A stretch of DNA of 64,000 nt from the NCBI GenBank assembly GCA_025403435.1, contig CM046354.1, positions 36,992,459 to 37,056,458 of the forward strand, given 5' to 3'. Below, in pieces: positions 11,708 through 22,260 of the stretch (the first letter of the stretch is position 1; each line of letters opens with the position of its first letter). The notes below the pieces were generated by a model. That model saw nothing but the letters and a program-made list of their open reading frames with translations, did no database searches and was not told the origin of the DNA. The DNA is from Artocarpus heterophyllus (lineage: Eukaryota > Streptophyta > Magnoliopsida > Rosales > Moraceae). The translations under genes and the position numbers were made by a program.

Positions 11708-13066
11708 TAGGTTCGGTTAACCTAGGGAGTGTAGCACCACTTTAAAAAAATATATATATATTTTTTAGATGGTTTTGAAGCTGAATTTTCATTGTCATCA
11801 TCAAAATGAACCTTCACATTGATTTATACAGTCTAGAAGGATGTAACATGGAAAGGCCATAGAATGAAAATACTAATGGTTATATGAGTACAATAATTAT
11901 ATAGAAGGAAAGTGTTAATAGTTATGAGGGAATGATAATTATATGGAATGAGTTTATAAGTAGAATGCTTATGAGAAATTCGTATAATATTTTGATCTAT
12001 AAGCATATCTAATTCGTATAAACGATGAGAAATTCGTATAGATACGAGGATTTAAGAGCCTTTTGTCTCGTGAAAAACAATAAGAAATATAAAGCTTGAT
12101 TTATTGATTTTAAAGTTTGGCATAGATATGCCAAATTTTTTGTAATTAATTCAAACCTAAGTAATGATTATGTGTGGATTCGATGGAGCACATAAGTGTC
12201 AATATCTTTTTTTAAAAGTTCTATTTATTTGAGGAATATGATATAAGTTGGGAATCATGGTATTGAATCTTGAGAGAGATAAATGTTAGACTTTTGGTTT
12301 GTTGAGGCTGTGTAAAGTCTAGAATGCATGAATCTCAAAATTGGAATATTTTGTTACGTACATTGTATTTAAGTGTATCAGTGAATCTTTATATATAGAT
12401 GCAATAGAAAAATGATCAATAGGAGTTTCCTTAAGTAAATCATAATACTTAAGGCACTTATAATAATTTTGGATAATTACGATAAAATGTTTAAGTTTTA
12501 GATGTTTAGATGTGAATCTTTTGGTTACCTAAGGTTTTGTTATATGAGGAAATTATATATTATATAAGTAGAATTGTGGGGATTGTAGATGTTCTTAAGT
12601 AGTAACATCTAGTGTCTTTGTTCATTGATATGGTCTACGTTGAAAGACGTAAATCGTATTGATTTCAAGGTTAGTCACATTCTAAACCCTTGGTAGTAAT
12701 GATGATGAATCCATTGATAGATGTTGAGTATTATGAATAACATATGGGTGTATGCATTGTTCAATAAGGTTTTCATTAAAACAAAATTAATTGAGTTGCT
12801 GGAAGATTATGTTGTTATGAAATGATTTTAAATATCATTCAGGAAGATCCTTGTTGTCGTTAAATTAGATTTGTTGTTCATAGTTAACTTTATCTATAGT
12901 GGGCTTTAAATTGGGTTTAAGATTTATACAAATTGGTTTTCAATTTTATGTTTGTTATTTAACTCGTTCTAAATGTGTTAAGGCCCGAAACAACCGGACC
13001 ATTTTCAACTAAGAACATTTGGGCCTAGTTCAAATCTTAAATCAGTTTGATTCACACTGTCTCTCC
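11708..13066 (+). other. AT-rich untranslated interior of the cargo element
   Basis: No gag-like or other coding frame is visible on either strand. It holds an inverted repeat TTTGGCATA-GA-TATGCCAAA at 12116-12135, partly recognisable in the second copy near 53935-53955. Homologous sequence is present at about 53100-54250 on the minus strand, so the region belongs to the family. It may hold packaging or dimerisation signals, but this is speculation. Confidence 0.5.
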
Positions 13067-13313
13067 CACGTGGTCTCTATACGTGTCATATACAGTGGTT
13101 TAATCATTGTTTACATATACGTTTACTGTGCATAGGAGCTTATTTCTCCGAGTTCACTTTTTCTCTCTTAATTTGTTATTTTCTCTCTAAATCGTAAATC
13201 CTCTTCTTTTTCATTAAAAATTCTTCTTTTCCTCTAAAAGAAGAAGGAATTCTAGGATTCTGCAATTTACTATCTTAATTTTTCCTTTCTATTTACTCTT
13301 CTTTCATCTGATC
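13067..13313 (+). promoter_or_regulatory. Putative internal promoter and 5' leader of ORF1, with conserved G-box
   Basis: CACGTGG at 13067-13073 lies 240 bases before the ORF1 start, followed by a block around 'tttactgtgcataggagct' and a CT-rich leader. The G-box (52977-52982) and this block are conserved before the broken ORF1 of the second element. The layout resembles a plant gene promoter with a pyrimidine-rich 5' UTR, suggesting that the cargo may be expressed from its own promoter as well as from the LTR. No clear TATA box was identified. Confidence 0.4.
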
Positions 13314-13835
13314 ATGGACCCAAAGTACCAACACATGAGAAACTATTTCCCATCACTCTCCCAAAAGATTCTCAGAAAGAAATACAAGGCTAGAATTACT
13401 CGGTTGTGGATTCTTATGCGTTTTGGCATCCCTTGTGATGTGAGAATGTTGATAGAGGGGAAAATCCGTCCGAGTGACTTTAGTCAAGATGTCGGTTTAC
13501 CAGGAACAGGTACCAGTCGTAGTGCAATGAAAAGAAGAGCCCGTGCCATCGTGGTCGCTTGTAACAAATGTGGAAGACAAAATTGTAACGGTAAATGTAC
13601 TTCACCTGGTTATATGTCTACGAATAGAGAGGATAAAATAAGGTTTTGTAGGGATGGACTTTCAAAGGAGAACTTGGATAGCATCCATCCTCCTCTTCAT
13701 GGTCACCCTAGTGGATATGTTCAAGGAGCTATTTTTAAACTCTGGCCTAAATTTTATACAGAAAGACAACGCCTCAGGAATATGGTATTTCTAGATCCTG
13801 TTTGCCAAGCCATAAGAAAACTGGATGGGGAATAA
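13314..13835 (+). CDS. Cargo ORF1: 173-aa basic, cysteine-rich putative nucleic-acid-binding protein
   Basis: An intact intronless frame from ATG in a good context (A at -3, G at +4) to TAA. Residues 1-60 are basic with hydrophobic patches (RITRLWILMRFGIP). A glycine-threonine turn and a basic cluster, SRSAMKRRARA, follow at 68-78. Next is a C-x2-C-x4-C-x3-C block (C83, C86, C91, C95) that could hold zinc, then a charged C-terminal half with GYVQGAIFKLWPKF. It is not a retroviral CCHC knuckle because the histidine is missing. The order of hydrophobic N-terminus, arginine-rich stretch and cysteine cluster resembles the small cysteine-rich proteins of carlaviruses and relatives; this is a weak layout match, not an established homology. 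A broken copy (52240-52774, minus) conserves most of the length. ORF2 follows 612 bp downstream. Confidence 0.7.
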   Translation: MDPKYQHMRNYFPSLSQKILRKKYKARITRLWILMRFGIPCDVRMLIEGKIRPSDFSQDVGLPGTGTSRSAMKRRARAIVVACNKCGRQNCNGKCTSPGYMSTNREDKIRFCRDGLSKENLDSIHPPLHGHPSGYVQGAIFKLWPKFYTERQRLRNMVFLDPVCQAIRKLDGE

Positions 13836-14447
13836 ATCATCGCTCTATAAAGGTTATTTAGTCTTTACTTATTTGAAGCAGTTTTAGCTGATGTTCAACA
13901 GTTTGTGTTTTTCTTTTACTCAGAATATTTGCTTTTGTGTTTGAAATAATTGTGATTATTAGATTGATACAGTAAGTGTTAATATCTTATTTAATTTATG
14001 ATTTTCTTAAATATATATAAATATATATAATAAAATATATTATCTTATCAGACACGTCACATACGGTACAGTAATATGTTTGAATTTTGAAAAGCTTATC
14101 CAGATATTTCAAGATTTGTGTCTCAAATTTCAAAAGTTCTACAGTATTTGTCGTTTATATTAAATTTCTATACTTGGTGTATATTTGTCAAAAAGTCTAC
14201 AGTTGTGTCAAGAGGGTCTTCTGTCAAATTGTTCTCAATTGTCAAAAGTTATACAATTAGAGTCTAATCTTTTTCAAAAAGTGAATCAGATTTTCTGTAA
14301 ACTATCAATCACCTTATCTTACTTTCTTATCCGCACAAGATTTTGTTTAAATCTTTGGATTACCTTTTCATTACCTACTCGTCTATCTCTTTAGCCCTTT
14401 TTGTATATTTCTCATCTTTAAAATCTCATGTAGAACCCGAAGTCTAA
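13836..14447 (+). other. Spacer between cargo ORF1 and ORF2
   Basis: 612 bp of AT-rich sequence with an ATATATAAA run near 14010-14040 and several short 'gtcaaaag/gtctacag' repeats at 14130-14260. The region is homologous to 51600-52240 on the minus strand of the second element. A 69-codon frame at 14185-14394 is not supported by the second copy. It could hold a promoter for ORF2, an intron of a joint transcript, or simply a 3' UTR plus 5' UTR. Confidence 0.5.
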
Positions 14448-15137
14448 GTGGAGCAGACATTAAGCAACCACTTCTATAAACCAAATATGTCTACCTCCCA
14501 GCCCACGAAGAAAATAAAAAATGTCTGTGTCTTTTGTGGTTCCAGCCTTGGAAAAGATAAAGCTTATTTAGAAGCTGCAAATCACTTAGGGCAAGTCCTA
14601 GCACACAAGAAGATTAACATAATCTATGGGGGTGGTAGTATAAAAATGATGGTAAATATGGCACTAGCAGCTAGGTCTAGCGACGCTACTGATGTAAGAA
14701 TTTGGCCTCATATTCCAGTTGAAGGAAACCTTTGTAAGGAAGCCATAGGTAAGGGAGAAGGAGTCAGGAGTATCCCTAGAAATTTTAAAGACATAATCTA
14801 TAATTCTGATGCTTTTATAGCATTACCTGGTGCTCTAGGTACTCTTGAGGAAATATTTGTAGTTGCTTGTGGGCAATTGTTGGGCTTTTATTCCAAACCT
14901 TTGGGACTGCTGAATGTAAATGGTTTTTATGACGGTCTTTTGAAATTTCTAGATTACGCTGTGGAAGAAAACATCACTACAGAATCAGAGAGACAAATCT
15001 TTGTTACTGCTTCAACAGCTGAGGAATTGATAGATAAAATGCAAATCATACATCCAGAATCTGACACTGCAACATCCAAGCTTGAATGGGAAAGGGAAAG
15101 CCGGGAGCGGCCAATTGATTTGAATCTCCATCTGTAA
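14448..15137 (+). CDS. Cargo ORF2: LOG-like (lysine decarboxylase-fold) protein with altered active site and EAR-like tail
   Basis: LOG enzymes release active cytokinin bases from riboside monophosphates. This 229-aa frame (216 if started at Met14, 14487, where family similarity begins) keeps the Rossmann-like fold landmarks: VCVFCGSS (26-33), IIYGGGS (58-64), DAFIALPGALGTLEE (121-135) and PLGLLNVNGFY (151-161). Host LOG genes are split by several introns; this copy has none, as expected after passage through RNA. Key changes are PGGxGTxxE to PGALGTLEE, loss of the Arg-Lys pair normally before the SDAF helix (here PRNFKDII), and GGGSxGLMG to GGGSIKMMV. Catalysis is therefore doubtful. The last six residues, DLNLHL, form an LxLxL/DLN-type repression motif not typical of LOG proteins as I know them. 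A broken copy on the minus strand at 50830-51580 keeps the same tail. Confidence 0.85.
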   Translation: MEQTLSNHFYKPNMSTSQPTKKIKNVCVFCGSSLGKDKAYLEAANHLGQVLAHKKINIIYGGGSIKMMVNMALAARSSDATDVRIWPHIPVEGNLCKEAIGKGEGVRSIPRNFKDIIYNSDAFIALPGALGTLEEIFVVACGQLLGFYSKPLGLLNVNGFYDGLLKFLDYAVEENITTESERQIFVTASTAEELIDKMQIIHPESDTATSKLEWERESRERPIDLNLHL

Positions 15138-16071
15138 TCTTTTTGTTTTATCTTTGGCATATAGGCATGTGTGTCCGTATTCGTGTGTTACGAATAACCG
15201 TTTGCCCTGTATTCTGTGTTTCTTGTGGTACGTTGTTGTTCAATCTTTTAGATTCATTGAGCCTAATGCCGGGATGGCTGGATACGGAGTACTTGATGCT
15301 CTCGAAACGCATCCTTCTTAAGGTCCGATCTTTTGTTTATCGATGTTTTTGTATCCTATAAGCATGCATGATATGGATAGCTGGTATACGGAGTGCCTTG
15401 TACTCTCGAAACGTATCCGTATCATATTTGTAATGTGTAATATTCTGTTAATATTATGTGGAAGTACCAGAGTCAGTTATGAGGATATTCCATATGAAAT
15501 ATGAGTATATTATTTGGGTTGAATGTTTGTGTCATGAGGATAGCTGTTTAATGAAAAATATGTCGGGTATGTTTGCAACCAGAGATTCCGTTTAATATCT
15601 CTATGAATAAGTTTAATGTATGGTTTTGAATAGAAGTGTTTTTGATATATGTTTTATGATTATGTTTTAGTTTATTAGTAGAGGTATGAAATCAAATATA
15701 TTTGACTTTTCCTTACTCAAAAAGGAAAAGGAACCTAAAGATGAAGTATATAAAATTTCTCTAGCAATCTCCTTAAATGTGATTGTAAATCACAGTCCAT
15801 GGACAATGAAGGACTGGAATCATGGTATGGTCAATATGTATGCCTGATCAGATTCTTAGACTATTATACGGTGTTACAAGTTGAAACTTGTCAGAAATAC
15901 TCTCATTGAGGGATTTAGAATTTAGAGTAAGATTTATTATGCAAGTAAATAAGTGGAGATACGATAACTTAAATTTGGAAGATAAACAACATTAACGGTT
16001 TAGACTCAGAATTGGAATCATAATTTTTACTAGTATTACTAGAATTGAAATTTTGAGGACGAAATTTCTTT
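15138..16071 (+). other. 3' untranslated interior of the cargo element
   Basis: No coding frame is supported. Blocks around 15290-15480 and 15700-16070 align with 45530-46640 and 50720-50830 of the second element, including 'agcatgcatgatat' and 'ctcgaaacg(t/c)atcc'. The latter also occurs as a nearby repeat within this element (about 15300 and 15400). Pol sequences are absent. Confidence 0.6.
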
Positions 16072-16084
16072 AAGGGGGGTAGAG
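16072..16084 (+). other. Polypurine tract of the cargo element
   Basis: AAGGGGGGTAGAG directly before the 3' LTR, preceded by GAGGACGAAATTTC, a box found before the tract in many plant Ty3/gypsy chromoviruses. It primes plus-strand DNA synthesis. Confidence 0.85.
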
Positions 16085-16085
16085 C

Positions 16086-18491
16086 TGTGACACCCGTTAT
16101 TCTCCTAAGGGTATTAAGGTAATTAGATTAATTACCTAGTATATAAATAAAAGAAAAATCAGAAAATCTCTCATAATTCGAAACTCTCTCTCTCTCTCTA
16201 CTTTCTCTCTCTAAAAATTCTCTCTCTCCTCTCAAAGATCGTCTGAGATTTCGGCATCCGTTTTCGACACCTACCGCACCAATGGAAAGCTCTCGACGAG
16301 CTGAGTCCAACGAGGTGCCGCGCCGCCCAAAACGCCGCCGGAGGAGACCACACGCGCCGCCCAAAGTGGCGGCGAAACCCATTTCTTTCCGACGAGATAT
16401 CTTCATTGTCCGACGTCCGATCGACGTGATTCTTGTTCCTACACGACCACCGTGATGAGAGGAACAAAACCCACCCTTGGTGGCAGCTCAACAACCGCCG
16501 AATTGCTCCGCCCGCCTATTGCCGCCGTGCGCCGCCGCCCCCATGGTGGAACTCTGCCTTGCCGGAGGAGGTGACTGACACCACCCCTCCCAATGAGTTC
16601 AGAGGATCAAGGGGAGTAAAACCCCTCGATCAATTGCACGGAAGGAGCCGGTTTCGCCGGAGAACGGCCAACGCCGCCGTCAACCGCCGCGGGAGCCTCC
16701 GTTTTGGCTCTTCCCAGCCACGTTTCTTTAAATTGGATGAGGGGAAATGCTCATAGGAGGATGGGTAGCAAAAGCCCTCAGCCAATTTCAGGTTTCCATC
16801 GTCGGAGAATCAAGATCGGAGCTCATCCATTTCTACCGACGTTGTACTTCACGACCCGCTATGTTAGAGGCAGAATTAGGTGAAATTGACCCCGCCATTG
16901 GACTCAGAAGGGTCGATTTAGGGGGGATAGGCCCGAGCCCAGCTGCCAACGGACCCCGATTGATGCCGGTCAACGATGGTCAAAGTCGGTCAACGCTGGT
17001 CAACGGTGGTCAACGCCGGTCAACGGCTAGTCAACGGCGACTTTGGATTTTTGTGATCTGGACCTCCGATCGACTATCCGAGACCTCCTCCTGACTCGTT
17101 TCGATGCTCTGAATGCAATGGTGACCTCCGTTCGAGCAAATTTCACTCCGATGAAAATCATCCGGTACCAACTGCACGCGAATCGAGGCGATTCAAACAG
17201 CAGTATCGGAGTCCAGAATGACGTTTTCAAGAATGTATGATCTCCAAGAAGCATTCCTAGCCATTCATAGTCACTCGAGGAGCACTACAGAGGATGCTTC
17301 GTAGATACAGCGAGATACAACTGGATCTGTTTTGCTTGGAGTTCAAGATCAAGGGAGTATGGAGCTAACGTTAATTGATTCCAGGATTAAGAGACTGTTG
17401 ATAAGCTTGAAAGGTAGGGATTCTATTACTCATCTTTTGTGAGGTTTTTATAGAATTAAAATTGATTGTTTTGCCGCAATATATATATATATATATCTAT
17501 GTTGAACTGATATTATATGAGTATCACATATGAAACTATGACATGGACTCGTCTTGTATTGTACGGCGAGGAACATAATGAATTGACACATGTTATAAAT
17601 TGAGAAGCATGGTTAGGAAAACTGACTCTATTAATAATGATTTAATATAGAGAAATGGTGAGACATGAAGAGGGTGGCGATTACGTTCTTGGGCATGAAT
17701 ACCCTAAAAGGTAAAATATGGGGAAGGTGATGACACTTCCTTGGGTTGAAAGTCCCAGAACACACTGTACAGGAATCGACTTGGTGAGGACTCGGGGCTT
17801 GATGTCCCCTCACCGGAACACCCTTGGAATGTTTATAGGGTGATCAAGTACGCCCATTTGGGTTTCGATGAGTTGAGTGATACTCAATTTAACATGGATA
17901 CCTAGGAACAATGATGATTGGTAATATTTGTATAAATGTGTAATTATGAAACTTGGTAATGATTAACTACGGTATCCATAAGATGTGATCATAATAAACC
18001 TCATAATCTGGAATATGATGTAACTTACTAACCATGCAGGTTTTAATGTGGTAATGATAAAAACCTAAAGGTGAGTAATGGCTTTCTCTACTGAGCATAG
18101 TGTCGCTCATTCCCTTATATTTTTATCTTTTCAGGACTCACTAAGTGTGAGATGGCTACGAGAAATATAGTTGAGGAAGTGATGTAGCTATATTACATTG
18201 GGACTGCTTCAATTGTTGAGAATGTTCTTCATGATAATGTAAGCATCAATTGTTACTTTCTGTGACTGTATTACAATGTGTTGAGGGTTAAAATGATGAT
18301 GACAACAGTTTATATTATTAAATTTAAGGTGCTACATTAAACTGTGGTTTATTTATCGTTTATATTTTTATTTTTGAGTTGGAAGTTTTCATTTAAGTCC
18401 CGGGCAAATTTTATTTTTAAGGTTTTACTTTTATTATTTATTTTTATTTTATCTCATTAAAAACTGTTAACCCCCATATAGGGGTGTTACA
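16086..18491 (+). repeat. 3' LTR of the cargo element
   Basis: 2406 bp, TGTGACACCCG...GGGGTGTTACA, followed by TTTTC (18492-18496). It differs from the 5' LTR by roughly 30 substitutions and a shorter AT run near 17480. It carries the same promoter-like TATA (16140-16152), GGTCAA array (16968-17034) and candidate intron (18071-18134). Confidence 0.93.
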
Positions 18492-18496
18492 TTTTC

Positions 18497-21045
18497 CCTC
18501 AATTCATAGAAGACATGGAGATATTCTCTCAACCACCTATTTAATTATTTCCTTACCTTCTTCTATAATTCACTCCAATTGTCCCCTCAATTATGTTGGC
18601 ATGATTTGCTAAAAGTCTCCATGGGATACAAGATGATATTTTCCTTTAAGACTCTTTTGTTTCTTCTTACAACTTTCCCCCGTAAACATCCTATTCCTCT
18701 TAAGCATTTTGATATCTTTTTATTTAACTATCACCACCTTCTTCTCTAGTTCTCATTCTCTCCCTTTCTCACTTCAAATTTCTAACTAAAGACATAGAGC
18801 ACAAAGCTCTCTTTGTGGCCAAGACAATTATAATTCCCAACCATGATCAAGGCAGTTTTAGAGTTAATTCAAGCTTGATTGTTAACCCGAACTTTGGTGC
18901 TTTTCAAAGAAGTTTTGAGGTAGGTTTTCTTTAATATAAACTTAGTTTTTAGTATGTATTTTCTCCCTGTTTAATGCATAATTTTCGTGTTCAAAATTCA
19001 TGCAAATTTCTAGTTATGTTAACATGCATCCTTAAATATTTATGAACAAAAACTTGAGTCTTGAGTTACAACCCACAACCAACTTTTATTTTGGTTTGAT
19101 GAAAATTTTAGAAACATGTTAGGAATGTTTAAAACCGGTTTCCATAACTTTAAGATTGATGTTCTAATGTTTTGAGCTTAAAGAGCAAATTTAAGCATGT
19201 TTTCATCATTATTTACAAGAAAGGCTAGAGATATAATTTGATAATGATTTTGGTATAAAACTCATGAGAATCTGTTTATTGTGATTATATAATGCATGTT
19301 GCATATTTTGGAATGGTTTTGAGATTTTAAACAAGGATAATATGCTTTAAGTTAAAGAAAAATTTGACATCCCATAAACTTTATAATACCTCTATGGGCA
19401 GTGGCTATTTCTTAAAATTCTGGAGTTAAATGAAAATGAATTTTGTAAATTGGTTTGCATATTTAAAAAGTAGACATCCTAAGCTTTCCAATGAGCTATC
19501 ATGAGCCTAAATCGGAGTTGTATTTTAATTTCTATGAATTTTTCAATTTTCGGATTAGAAACTAGTAAACCTGCCAGTGGTAATAAACCACCCGTCTATC
19601 TTAAGTAAACCACCTGTTAACCCGTGTGTTGATTGTAGATAGTGAACCCGCCTTTTTACAAAAGTATACCACCAAGTTGCCATGGTATACTAGCTGTTAA
19701 CTTGAACCAAAAACCCAACTTTGCTCACCTTCTAGTCTCTTAATGTCTTACAACCTTTCCAATACTATCCTAAATGATTTATGAATTCTTATTAGAGACT
19801 AAAACATAAAAATTGGTTGTATGTATTTTATATTGCGTTAAGATAAAAATTATTTACGTGGTATTTAAAGAACAATTGCATAAAAATACTTTAATGGCAC
19901 TAGTAGACGGGTTTGCACATAATTCACTTATGAATGTGATTATACGTTGTGCTTTAGTTTTAATTGTCCTTATGCATGCCTTAGGGTCAAGGATGTGTGG
20001 AGCTAACGTTAATTAATTCCGAGAATAAAAGTTTGTTGTTAAGCTTTGAAGGTAGGGATTCTATTACTCATCTTTTGTGAGGTTTTTGGTAAATTAAATT
20101 TGTTTGTTTTATGTTGTAAAATATGTATATTGTATAGCAAGGAATATAATGATTTGACATATGTTATAAATTGAGAAGCATGGTTAGAAAATTGACCCTA
20201 TAAATAAAAATTGAATACAAAGGAATAGTGAGATGTAAAAAGGGCGACGGTTACGTCCATGGGCACGAATACCCTAAAAGGTAAAATAGGGGGAAGGTGA
20301 TGACGCTTCCTTGGGTTGAAAGTCCCAGAATATACTGTACAGGAATCGACTTGGTGAGGACTCGGGGCTTGATGTCCCCTCACCGGAACACCCTTGGAAT
20401 GTTTATAGGGTGATCAAGTGCGCCCATTCGGGTTTTCGATGAGTTGAGTGATACTCTATTTAACATGGATACCTAAGAACAATGATGATTGGTAATATTT
20501 GTGTAAATGTGTAATTATGAAACTTGGTAATGATTAACTATGGTATCCACAAGATGTGATCATAATAAACCTCATAATCTGGAATATGATGTAACCTACT
20601 AACCATGCAGTTTTTAATGTGGTAATGGATAAACCATAAGGTGAGTCATGATTTCCCTACTGGGCATGTCGATGCTCATCCCTATCATATCTTCATATCT
20701 CAGGTGGAACTCAGTGCAACATATCTGAAGAGGAATAGGCGAAAACAATCCTGCTGTTTTCGTGTTAGAAGACCTTGTTTATTTGTAACTTATCTACAAC
20801 ATGTAAGAGTTGTATTATTTTGTTTCATGGCTGTGTTAAGTTATTTGGAAATTGTACTATGGTGATGATGACTGTAATTATATATATTTGGTGCTGCACT
20901 AAAAACTGTGGTTTGTATTTAAAACGTTTATTTTTATTTTTCTTGTTGTTTAAAGACCCATGGGCATTGTTTAATTGATTTAAATAATATAAAATTTAAA
21001 ATTATTTTTATTTATTTAAAACTGTCCCCACATAGGGGTGTTACA
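18497..21045 (+). mobile_element. Older Ty3/gypsy solo LTR, right piece
   Basis: Continues the LTR begun at 9018. From about 20000 it is clearly related to the cargo element's LTR (the 'ggtagggattctattactcatcttttgtgagg' region, the fragment around 20280-20400, and the donor/acceptor pair at 20641-20703). Residues 18497-19990 differ and lack the GC-rich leader. It ends GGGTGTTACA, then CAAAG. The cargo element thus inserted into an LTR of a related family. Confidence 0.85.
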
Positions 21046-21050
21046 CAAAG

Positions 21051-22260
21051 CCTTAACAATGTCTTCAAGAGACATAATTGAATTATGTGGAGTGAGTTGG
21101 TTTTAGGCTTGGTATGGTTGTTGCAATGATTGAGTGTAGCCTGGTGGTCGGTTTATCATGGGATTTGGAGCCACGGTTGTGGATTCCTTTCATAGCTTAA
21201 ATTAGAATGATCCCTTCATCTCTCATTGTAGGTGTTGGAGAAGGGGTTATACTTTCTTTGTTGCCCTGGGAATCCACCTATGGTAGCTTGCTCTATATTG
21301 CCTTCTTACATTGTTAGGCATATGTTAGTAGAATGGCCCATTGTGAAATAAATTCCACACATTTTTGTTTGTTACATATTTTCCATGGTCAACTGTTGCA
21401 AGTTAAGTGAGGCAAGAAGGTTGTTGCTCTTCTGTAATAAAAGTGGTGCCAAATTCGTTCACTTTCTTGGGTGGTGGTGGTAATTCGTTTCGATAATAGA
21501 ATTGTTGAAAGTTAGCCGCCATGTTTACAATTGGTGCTCTTGCTGCTTCGGGAGTTTTGTCAACTAGTACTCCTCCACTTGTGGCATCGATCTATCGATC
21601 TTGCTCCTATCCAGTGGCATAAAGATACTTATACAAATATTAGATAAGAAATTGTTTACTTATTTGATGATGAAGACAACTAGCACATAGCTTCTGGAAT
21701 CTTTTCCAATACTCATAGAGTGTCTCTCTATTGTAATGGCGGATGCCATATATCCCTTTCCTGATTGTTGCAGTTTCGGATGTAGAGAAATTCTTCTCTA
21801 GGAAGAGTTTTTTCATCATGTACCATGTGGTGACGGTGCAGGAAGGTAAGTATTATAGCCAAACCTTGGCGGAGTCCGTTAGAGAGAAAGGAAAGACACT
21901 TAGTTTGATTTGTTCTTTAGATATTCTTGTCGGTCTCATGCTCGAACATATCACATGGAATTTTTTAAGGTGCTTGTATGGGTATTCATCTACAAGACCA
22001 TAGAATGTAGGAAGGAGATGTATTAACCCCAACTTATGTTCAAATGGAGTCGTAAGGGTGGGGTACTCAATGTAAAGTTGTTATTGATTAAGAAATGGAG
22101 CCGCTAACTCTTTAAGTGTTTAGTTGTTTGGCGACATCTCTTCTTCTTTTTGGAGTTGCATTGAGTGTTCTAAAGAATCGCTCGATGATGGAGGGGACAA
22201 AGTTGAATCATGCTTGATGTCAGACGAAGATTCTACAAACTTTCTAGTCTTTAGAAGTCT
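21051..22260 (-). pseudogene. Ty3/gypsy (Athila/Tat-type) gag fragment
   Basis: On the minus strand between about 22010 and 21630 the frame reads FPFSLTDSAKVWL, then TTWYMMKKLFLEKNF, then ETATIRKGIYGI and NRETLYEYWKRFQKLCASC, with a few stops. This is the core of plant gypsy gag (LxDxAxxWL...W..(L/M)...FL.KFFP...RE..YEYW.RF..L). The part at 21051-21630 is more decayed. Together with 8251-9012 and 5132-5310 it forms the split host element. Its 5' LTR was not identified. Confidence 0.75.

Larger units (their letters stand above)
9277..18491 (+). mobile_element. Complete non-autonomous LTR retrotransposon carrying a cysteine-rich ORF and a LOG-like ORF
   Basis: 9215 bp, flanked by TTTTC on both sides (9272-9276 and 18492-18496). 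It has LTRs at 9277-11687 and 16086-18491, a primer binding site at 11695-11707 and a polypurine tract at 16072-16084. The 4.4 kb interior contains no gag, protease, reverse transcriptase or integrase in any frame, so it must move with proteins supplied in trans. Instead it has two plus-strand ORFs at 13314-13835 and 14448-15137. I counted roughly 30 substitutions between the LTRs, mostly transitions, about 1.2 percent, which marks a recent insertion. The GAGGACGAAATTTC box before the tract and the LTR ends suggest a Ty3/gypsy chromovirus as donor; lineage is inference. A second copy is at 43857-55917. Confidence 0.92.

Noticed and set aside
13548..13590. ORF1 cysteine block as a retroviral gag zinc knuckle
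   Set aside because: The spacing is C-x2-C-x4-C-x3-C with no histidine, not C-x2-C-x4-H-x4-C.
14448..15137. LOG-like ORF as a bacterial horizontal transfer
   Set aside because: The NSDAFIALPG...GTLEE and PLGLLNVNGFY signatures are those of plant LOGs, and the gene sits in a plant retrotransposon; capture of a host cDNA is simpler.
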